Source: Actinoallomurus sp050942425
GTDB lineage: Bacteria; Actinomycetota; Actinomycetes; Streptosporangiales; Streptosporangiaceae
NCBI RefSeq assembly: GCF_050942425.1
Contig: NZ_CP192063.1
Span: 5,952,001 to 6,016,000 of the forward strand
Direction of reading: 5' to 3'
DNA length: 64,000 nt
This document shows positions 58,942-64,000 of this stretch, one piece after another. The position numbers and the translations under genes were made by a program. The notes under the pieces are model-generated. The model had not been told where the DNA came from. It saw only the letters and a list, made by a program, of their open reading frames with translations, and did not search any database. How positions within the stretch are numbered: the first letter of the stretch is position 1; the number at the start of each line of letters is the position of its first letter.

Positions 58942-60109
58942 CGCCGACAGGGAGCGGGACCAGTCCCTCCAGGGTCCTGACGACCTCGGCCGGGGAGGGC
59001 ATGGCGGCCATGACGTGGCCGAGCCGGGTGGCGGAGGCGCGGTAGCGGGGCTCGGACAGCAGGGCGTCGACGGCGTCGCGGATGGCGGCGGGGTCGTCCT
59101 GGCGGACGTCGTCGTCCAGGGCGATGCCGGCGCCGAGCGCGGCGATCCGCTCGGCGTGCCCGAACTGGTCGGCGAACTGGGGCAGGACGAGCTGTGGGAC
59201 GCCTTCGGCGGTGACGGTCAGGGTGGTGCTGGCGCCGCCGTGGTGGATGACCACGTCGCAGGTGTGCAGGAACCGGTCGAGGGGGGTCGGGGCGACGAGG
59301 CGGACGGACGGCGGTACGGGGCCGAGTTCGGCGTGGTGGTCGGGTGCGGCGGTGACGATCGTCTCGACGTCGTCGAGCCCGGCGGCACCGGCGATGATGG
59401 TGCGGATCAGCGGGAGCCCGTTCAGGTGCGCGGTCTGGCGGCCGAGGGAGACGCAGACGCGGTGGCGGGCGGTGCGGCGGGCGGCCCAGGCGGGCGCGGG
59501 ACGGGTGCCGTTGACGGGGATGTGGCGGATCGGGTGTGCGGGGGTGAGGCCGGGGATCTGCAGTTCCGGGGGGCAGGGGTCGAGGATGATCGCCGGTTCG
59601 GGGAGGCGGTCGAGTCCGAGCCGGTCGCATTCGGGCTGGAGGAACTCCCGTGCCGAGACGCGGGAGGGGTCGCCGAGGGCGTCCACGCCCCAGCGGTGCT
59701 GGACGTACGGCACGCGGAGGGCGCCGGCCACGACCGGCCCGGCGAACTCGAGCGGGTCGGTGATGACCATGTCGGGCCGCCAGGCGCGGGCCAGTTCCAG
59801 GTAGTGCGGCAGCATCTGGCGGGCGCGCATGCGCCACATCTCGGCGCCGCGCAGGATGGTCGCGGTGGTGGTCGGGCCGACGACGTGGATGAGGCGGACG
59901 CCGTCGGGCAGGTGGCGGCGCAGGAGTTCGTTGACGTTGAACGGCTCACCGACCGGGACGCCGGACAGTCCCGCCGCGTGTGCGGCGCTCATCACGTCGG
60001 GTTGGCCGGTGACGAGCACCTCGTGGCCGGCCGCGCGCAGCGCCCAGGCGAGCGGGGTCAGCGGGGTGAGGTGGGAGGGGACGGGGGTGGAGACGAACAG
60101 TACGCGCAT
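58937..60109 (-). CDS. Glycosyltransferase GT1 (macrolide/aromatic polyketide type) 1
   Basis: A 390-residue GT-B transferase with P-S-H-L-T-P-L near residue 12 (catalytic His), H-H-G-G-A-S-T-T and P-Q-F-A-D-Q-F-G-H-A-E-R, the donor-sugar loop. V-C-V-S-L-G-R-Q-T replaces the usual nucleotide-loop start. These enzymes attach TDP-deoxysugars to aromatic aglycones. It shares a 33-base identical segment over its start codon with the next gene, showing recent duplication. Confidence 0.92.
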   Translation of the reverse strand: MRVLFVSTPVPSHLTPLTPLAWALRAAGHEVLVTGQPDVMSAAHAAGLSGVPVGEPFNVNELLRRHLPDGVRLIHVVGPTTTATILRGAEMWRMRARQMLPHYLELARAWRPDMVITDPLEFAGPVVAGALRVPYVQHRWGVDALGDPSRVSAREFLQPECDRLGLDRLPEPAIILDPCPPELQIPGLTPAHPIRHIPVNGTRPAPAWAARRTARHRVCVSLGRQTAHLNGLPLIRTIIAGAAGLDDVETIVTAAPDHHAELGPVPPSVRLVAPTPLDRFLHTCDVVIHHGGASTTLTVTAEGVPQLVLPQFADQFGHAERIAALGAGIALDDDVRQDDPAAIRDAVDALLSEPRYRASATRLGHVMAAMPSPAEVVRTLEGLVPLPVGA

Positions 60110-60127
60110 CGGTGCGTCCTTCAGGCC
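60095..60127. repeat. 33-base direct repeat, copy 1
   Basis: Bases 60095-60127, spanning the start codon and leader of glycosyltransferase 1, are identical to 61273-61305 at the start of glycosyltransferase 2. Confidence 0.8.
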
Positions 60128-60153
60128 AAGGGCCGGGGTTTCAGTTCATGGCG

Positions 60154-61287
60154 TCAGGTCAGGGCTTCGAGGAGGGGTACGGCGGCGGCGGGCGGCGGCA
60201 TCCGCGTGATGGCGGTGCGCAGGCGGGCCGCCGACTCGCCGTATGCGGGGTCGGCCAGCAGCGTGTCGACGGCCTTGCGGATCGCGGCGGGGTCGTCCTG
60301 GCGGGCGGCGTCGTCGAAGGCGATGCCGGCGCCTTGTTCGGCGATGCGCTCGGCGTGGGCGAACTGGTCGGCGATCTGTGGGAGCACGAGCTGGGGCAGG
60401 CCGGCGGCGGTCGCGGCGAGGGTGGTGCCGGCGCCGCCGTGGTGGATCATCGCGTCGCAGGTGTGCAGGAACCGGGCGAACGGTGTCGGCGGGATGAGCC
60501 GGACCGGGTCGGGCACCGGTTGCAGGTCCGGGTCGGTCGAGGTGACGAGCGCCTCGACGCCGTCGGGGCGGTCGAACGCGGTGATGACGGTGCGCAGCAG
60601 CGACAGGCCGCCCAGGACGACGGTGTGCAGGCCGAGGCTGACGCACACGCGTGGTCTGCCGGACCGGCCGGGCAGCCGTCCGGGCCCGAGCGGGGGCCGG
60701 ATGGGACGTCCGGGGGCGATGCCGGGCAGCTGCAGTTCGGGAGGGCAGGGGTCGAGGATGAGGTCGGGTTCGGGCATCCGGTCCAGGCCGAGGTCGGCGC
60801 AGGCGCCGCGCAGCAGATCCTGGGCCGACGCGCGGGCCGGGTCGCCGAGCGGGTCGACGCCCCAGCGGTGCTGGACGGCGGGGATCCCGAGCGCTCCGGC
60901 GATCACGAGGCCGGCGCACTCGAGCGGATCGGTGACGATCAGGTCGGGCCGCCGGGCGCGGGCCAGCGCCAGGTAGTCCGGCAGCGCGTCCCGGGTGTGG
61001 GTCTGCCACAGTTTGGCGCCCGCCTCGATCGTCTCGGCGGTCGCCGGGCCGGTGACGTGGATCGGCCGGGTGCCTGCGGGCAGGTAGTTCATCCCGGTGT
61101 TGCCTTCGTCGTCCCAGAACGGCTCGCCGATCGGCGCGGTGCGCAGGCCGGCGGCGTGCGCGGTGGCGGTGATGTCGGGCCGGCCGGCGACGAGCACGTC
61201 GTGGCCCGCGGCCTCTAATGCCCAGGCGAGGGGAAGCAGAGGTGTCAGGTGGGAGGGCAGCGGAGTGGACAGGAACAGTACGCGCAT
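60154..61287 (-). CDS. Glycosyltransferase GT1 (macrolide/aromatic polyketide type) 2
   Basis: A 377-residue transferase like its neighbour: P-S-H-L-T-P-L-L-P-L near residue 12, I-L-D-P-C-P-P-E-L-Q, H-H-G-G-A-G-T-T-L-A-A-T and P-Q-I-A-D-Q-F-A-H-A-E-R-I. It is the middle of three tandem copies. Its leader repeats that of the gene downstream exactly. Likely adds the same or a similar sugar, or acts on a different position. Confidence 0.92.
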   Translation of the reverse strand: MRVLFLSTPLPSHLTPLLPLAWALEAAGHDVLVAGRPDITATAHAAGLRTAPIGEPFWDDEGNTGMNYLPAGTRPIHVTGPATAETIEAGAKLWQTHTRDALPDYLALARARRPDLIVTDPLECAGLVIAGALGIPAVQHRWGVDPLGDPARASAQDLLRGACADLGLDRMPEPDLILDPCPPELQLPGIAPGRPIRPPLGPGRLPGRSGRPRVCVSLGLHTVVLGGLSLLRTVITAFDRPDGVEALVTSTDPDLQPVPDPVRLIPPTPFARFLHTCDAMIHHGGAGTTLAATAAGLPQLVLPQIADQFAHAERIAEQGAGIAFDDAARQDDPAAIRKAVDTLLADPAYGESAARLRTAITRMPPPAAAVPLLEALT

Positions 61288-61305
61288 CGGTGCGTCCTTC
61301 AGGCC
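61273..61305. repeat. 33-base direct repeat, copy 2
   Basis: Identical to 60095-60127; it covers the ATG at 61287 and the leader of glycosyltransferase 2. Confidence 0.8.
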
Positions 61306-61318
61306 GGGGCGTCGGGCT

Positions 61319-62464
61319 TCAGTTCATGGCTTTGAGAACCAAGGCTTCGAGCAGCGGTACGGCGGCGGAGGGCGGCGGCATGGCCTGCTGGGAGCGGCGC
61401 AGCCGGGCGGCGGCCCGGGTGTGGGCGTCGTCGTCGAGGAGGGTGCGCAGCGCGGACCGTACGCGGGCGGGGTCGTCCTGGCGGCGATGGTCCTCGATGG
61501 TGAGGGCCGCGCCGGTGCCGGCCAGCCGGCGGCCGACCGCGAACTCGTCGGACACCTGGGGAAGGACCAGGTGCGGCAGCCCGAATCCGATGGCGGTCAG
61601 GGTGGTGCTCGCCCCGCCGTGGTGCACGATCGCGTCGCAGCTGTGCAGGAACAGGTCGAGGGGGGTGGGCGGGACGACCTTGACCGTGCGCGGCACCGGG
61701 CCGAGCGTGGCGTGATGTTCGGGGTCGGCGGTGACGACGGCCTCGACGTCCGGGAGGCCGTCGAACGCGGCGATCAGGTTCCGGAACAGCGGTAGCCCTC
61801 CCATCAGCGCGGTCTGGCGGCCGAGGCTGACGCACACGCGGCGCGACGCCGGCCGGTCGCCGATCCAGGCGGGTGCCGGGGCGGTGCCGTTGACGGGGAT
61901 GTGCCGGATCGTGCGGGCCGGGGGCAGGCCGGGTGTCTGCAGTTCCGGGGGCGCCGGGTCGATGATCAGGGCGGGCGGGGGAAGCGGCCCGTCGAAGAAC
62001 TCGCCGGCGAAGCGCCAGGCGAGGTGGCCGAGCAGTTCGATCCCCCAGCGGTGCTGGACGTACGGCACGCCCAGGGTGCCGGCGATGGCGGCGCCGGCGA
62101 ACTCCAGCGGGTCGACGACGATCAGGTCGGGCCGGCGGCAGCGCGCGAGGGCGAGGTATCCGGGCAGCGCGTCCCGTGCGTGGGCGAGCCACAGTTTGAC
62201 CCCGGACTCGAGCGTCTCGGGCGTGCCGGGCCCGAACATCTGGATGGGGCGGACGCCTTCGGGCAGGTGGCCGCTGAGCCATTCGGCGGCGCGGACGGGC
62301 TCGCCGATCGTCACCCCGCACAGTCCGGTGGCGTGGACGACGTCCATGACGTCCGGTGGCCCGGCGACCATGACGTCGTGGCCGGCCGCCTGCAGCGCCC
62401 AGGCGAGCGGCACCATCGGTGCGAGGTGGGAGGCGAACGGCGAGCTCAGCATGAGAACCCGCAC
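61319..62464 (-). CDS. Glycosyltransferase GT1 (macrolide/aromatic polyketide type) 3
   Basis: A 381-residue transferase, the first translated of the three tandem copies, with A-S-H-L-A-P-M near residue 12 and H-H-G-G-A-S-T-T-L-T-A-I. The donor loop reads P-Q-V-S-D-E-F where the other two have A-D-Q-F, so the usual Gln is replaced by Glu. It is the most divergent copy and probably prefers another sugar or acceptor. It starts four bases after the methyltransferase stop. Confidence 0.9.
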   Translation of the reverse strand: MRVLMLSSPFASHLAPMVPLAWALQAAGHDVMVAGPPDVMDVVHATGLCGVTIGEPVRAAEWLSGHLPEGVRPIQMFGPGTPETLESGVKLWLAHARDALPGYLALARCRRPDLIVVDPLEFAGAAIAGTLGVPYVQHRWGIELLGHLAWRFAGEFFDGPLPPPALIIDPAPPELQTPGLPPARTIRHIPVNGTAPAPAWIGDRPASRRVCVSLGRQTALMGGLPLFRNLIAAFDGLPDVEAVVTADPEHHATLGPVPRTVKVVPPTPLDLFLHSCDAIVHHGGASTTLTAIGFGLPHLVLPQVSDEFAVGRRLAGTGAALTIEDHRRQDDPARVRSALRTLLDDDAHTRAAARLRRSQQAMPPPSAAVPLLEALVLKAMN

Positions 62465-62468
62465 GGTG

Positions 62469-63497
62469 TCACCCGTCCTTGGCGGCGATCAGCAGCATGT
62501 CGTTGCCGATCGTGGTGAGGCGGCGGGTCTCGGCGACGCGGAATCCGGCCTTCTCGGCCCATTCGCGGCAGTCGGCGACGGTGTACTCCGAGCCGCCGGT
62601 GGTCAGTGCGACGTTGAGGCTGCCGAGGAGGCTGGGCAGGTCGGGCCGTACGGGGTCGAGCATCTGGTCGTAGACGAGGAGGAGACCGCCGGGGGTGACC
62701 GCGTCGTGGGCGCGTTCGACCAGGACGCGGGCCTGGTCGGCGGGCCAGTCGTGCAGCACGTGGCCGAGGATCACGACGTCGGCGGCGGGCAGCGGGTCGG
62801 CGAAGAAGTCGCCGCCGTGGAAGCGGACCCGGTCGGCGGTGCCGAGCCGCGCCATGTGCTCGTCGAAGACCGGTTCGACCTGGGGCAGCTCGAACACCGC
62901 GCCGTTCAGGTGCGGATGGGCCTGGGCGAGCTGGGCCGCGAGGTTGCCGCGGGCGCCGCCGACGTCGACGAACGAGCCGTGGCGGGTCCAGTCCAGGGCG
63001 GCGGCGAGCTGGGGGCCGACGAGGGCGTGGGCGGAGTCCATGTGGGCCAGGAACCGGCGTGCCGCCTCCGGGTCCTGGTAGACCTTCTTGAACGCGTCGG
63101 GTCCGCCCACGCGGTCGGCCTTGGGCTCGCCGTCGCGCAGGGCCTCGCTGAGCCGCCCCCACATGGCGTAATGGCGGGCGGCGGCGGTCCGGCAGAGATC
63201 GCCGAGATAGTACGCTCCGCCGGGCACGAGGAAGGCCGCCGCCTGGGGGGCGTTGGCGTATCCCTCACCGGATCGGGTCAGCAGTTCCAGTGCGACCAGC
63301 GCGTCGAGGAAGTCACGCGACAGCCGGGGATGCAGTCCCAGGCGCTGCCGGATCTCGACCTCGCCGGCGGGGCCGTTCGCCAGCAGCTCGAAGACGCCGA
63401 GCTCCACCGCGCTGTGCAGCAGTTTCGCCTGGGCGAAGGCGTTGCTCAGGCGGCCGATCGCCACGGCCTCGGAAGGCTCCATCGCATGGCTTGTCAT
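62469..63497 (-). CDS. SAM-dependent O-methyltransferase (acetylserotonin OMT-like)
   Basis: A 342-residue plant-type O-methyltransferase: N-terminal dimerisation helix with V-E-L-G-V-F-E-L-L, SAM site F-V-D-V-G-G-A-R-G-N near residue 174 (the third G of D-V-G-G-G is Ala), and G-H-V-L-H-D-W for the catalytic His. Such enzymes methylate phenolic or sugar hydroxyls in polyketide clusters. It is the first gene of the OMT-GT-GT-GT operon and is served by promoter E; AAAGGG precedes the ATG. Confidence 0.92.
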   Translation of the reverse strand: MTSHAMEPSEAVAIGRLSNAFAQAKLLHSAVELGVFELLANGPAGEVEIRQRLGLHPRLSRDFLDALVALELLTRSGEGYANAPQAAAFLVPGGAYYLGDLCRTAAARHYAMWGRLSEALRDGEPKADRVGGPDAFKKVYQDPEAARRFLAHMDSAHALVGPQLAAALDWTRHGSFVDVGGARGNLAAQLAQAHPHLNGAVFELPQVEPVFDEHMARLGTADRVRFHGGDFFADPLPAADVVILGHVLHDWPADQARVLVERAHDAVTPGGLLLVYDQMLDPVRPDLPSLLGSLNVALTTGGSEYTVADCREWAEKAGFRVAETRRLTTIGNDMLLIAAKDG

Positions 63498-63532
63498 GTG
63501 AGTGCCCTTTCTGTCACCTTGTCAGCGGGCGA

Positions 63533-63565
63533 ATTCTCGCCCTGGCACCTAGAGGACCGCTCAAG
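63533..63565 (-). promoter_or_regulatory. SARP-type promoter E (OMT-GT operon)
   Basis: On the minus strand CTTGAGC and CTCTAGG are separated by GGTC, then nine bases and GAGAAT (63538 down to 63533). The OMT start follows 35 bases later. The CTTGAGC-GGTC core is identical to promoter D. Confidence 0.65.
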
Positions 63566-63581
63566 TGCGGTTATCGGCGGT

Positions 63582-63665
63582 TCAGTGGTTCCGTTTGCGA
63601 ATGACATTGCGGTAGAAGCCGATCAGGAACATGAGCGCGCCGATACCGAGGATGATCCAGGCCAT
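63582..63665 (-). CDS. 27-residue membrane peptide
   Basis: Too short for usual gene calling. The peptide is M-A-W-I-I-L-G-I-G-A-L-M-F-L-I-G-F-Y-R-N-V-I-R-K-R-N-H: a hydrophobic helix of about 17 residues and a basic tail, giving an N-out/C-in single-span orientation. GGGAG lies ten bases before the ATG and an upstream TTGAAT-N18-GAACAT makes a promoter. Its stop codon is 17 bases before promoter E. The role is unknown; it could assist export or anchor an enzyme of the cluster. Confidence 0.6.
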   Translation of the reverse strand: MAWIILGIGALMFLIGFYRNVIRKRNH

Positions 63666-63778
63666 TTGTTCCACTCCCTTACTCCGTGGTTTTCGGACGC
63701 TTACATGTTCGCGCGGCGGAGACCACCGATTCAAGGGGGGTTTGTCGCGTTACGCCTAGGACAAATCACCTAAAGACT

Positions 63779-63811
63779 CTCGAGTGGTCCTCGACCGCGA
63801 TCCGCGACCGT
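63779..63811 (+). promoter_or_regulatory. SARP-type promoter F (LLM gene)
   Basis: CTCGAGT and CTCGACC are separated by GGTC, followed by nine bases and GACCGT (63806-63811). The ATG at 63847 is 35 bases further, as at promoters C and E, and CTCGAG-T contains the TCGAG core of known SARP repeats. Confidence 0.65.
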
Positions 63812-63846
63812 GAACCTCGCTACGAAACTTTCAGAGGTGGTGGAAA

Positions 63847-64000
63847 ATGCGGCAGATCGACTTCGGCGCGTTCTTCTTCGCTGCGGTCGGGGATCGCGCC
63901 GGGGACACCTACCGGCTCATGCTCGAGTGCGCCCGCCGCGCCGACGAGGCCGGATTCGCGTTCGTGTCCACGCCCGAACGCCACTTTCACCGGTTCGGCG
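63847..64000 (+). CDS. LLM-class flavin-dependent monooxygenase, cut by window edge
   Basis: The visible 51 residues, with D-F-G-A-F-F-F-A-A-V-G-D, A-D-E-A-G-F-A-F-V-S-T-P-E-R-H-F-H-R-F, are the start of a luciferase-like oxidoreductase of the type found in natural product clusters (the P-E-R-H-F-H-x-F-G motif). AGAGGTGGTGGA precedes the ATG. The gene continues past base 64000. Confidence 0.82.
   Translation, partial: MRQIDFGAFFFAAVGDRAGDTYRLMLECARRADEAGFAFVSTPERHFHRFG

Noticed and set aside
59015..60976. 653-codon open frame antisense to the glycosyltransferases
   Set aside because: The three glycosyltransferase genes on the - strand have clear motifs; the antisense frame does not.
63705..63735. 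Seventh SARP-type site before the 27-residue peptide
   Set aside because: CTTGAAT and GAACAT are present, but the second heptamer is absent and the spacing is two bases short; an ordinary promoter explains it.
1..64000. tRNA, rRNA, CRISPR arrays and complete insertion sequences
   Set aside because: I looked for cloverleaf-like sequence, regularly spaced repeats and transposase motifs and saw none.

Overview
The window is very GC-rich DNA (clearly above 70% by eye, with few AT-rich islands) from a filamentous-type actinomycete. This is supported by leaderless or GTG starts with TANNNT/GANNNT -10 elements, an actinobacterial ARG box in front of a long-type argG, a divergent glgC/glgA(glgM) pair, ECF and SigJ-type sigma factors, DevR/DosR-type regulation, dense small regulator genes and the edge of a glycosylated aromatic-polyketide-type biosynthetic cluster. 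A Streptosporangiales/Thermomonosporaceae-like or Streptomyces-like host fits, but I cannot fix the genus from sequence alone.

Region 1 (1-16.2 kb) is mixed chromosomal DNA: the 3' end of a tyrosine recombinase, argG, a DUF5937/ArsR-type regulator, a secreted small protein, and many regulator-enzyme pairs (MarR; a VOC protein divergent from a CGNR zinc-finger regulator coupled to an epoxide hydrolase; XRE-cupin with GNAT; SigJ-type sigma; MocR/PdxR with MarR; pentapeptide-repeat protein; thiolase; HxlR; and an LLM monooxygenase with its FMN reductase). Region 2 (16.2-31.8 kb) holds glycogen/alpha-glucan precursor genes glgC and glgA(glgM), an ECF sigma factor with a membrane partner, an AraC-type regulator, two MFS exporters, an ADP-ribosylglycohydrolase, GntR-VOC, an NmrA-like protein, an Rrf2 regulator with two matching operators, MerR, an aldo/keto reductase and a TetR.

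Region 3 (31.8-34.9 kb) is a decayed accessory island: a broken fusion of a cyclase-like N-terminus and the first residues of a tubulin-like protein, then an intact small membrane protein plus HTH protein closed by a strong terminator. Region 4 (35-47.5 kb) contains a GH13 enzyme with a MarR, a FUSC-type membrane protein, a GAF/SpoIIE-phosphatase remnant, a YigZ protein, a small dormancy-like group (universal stress protein, cyclic-nucleotide-binding-domain protein, DevR-like regulator, with a DosR-like box), tandem DHFR-like reductases, a LuxR remnant, a second DUF5937/ArsR regulator beside an MFS exporter, and a VanX-like dipeptidase.

Region 5 (47.5-64 kb) starts with a complete tyrosine recombinase and an AT-rich stretch and then becomes a biosynthetic cluster: orphan NarL-type regulator, an SDR lacking its usual tyrosine, two FAD monooxygenases, a PF04199-type cyclase, an acyl-CoA ligase, two ABM proteins, deoxysugar 4- and 3-ketoreductases, three glycosyltransferases, an O-methyltransferase, a 27-residue membrane peptide and the start of an LLM monooxygenase at the right edge. 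No ketosynthase is inside the window, so the core synthase should lie to the right. Six promoters in this cluster share one layout, heptamer-N4-heptamer-N9-GANNNT, the classic arrangement for a SARP activator, so the cluster appears to be a single regulon whose SARP gene is not in the window.
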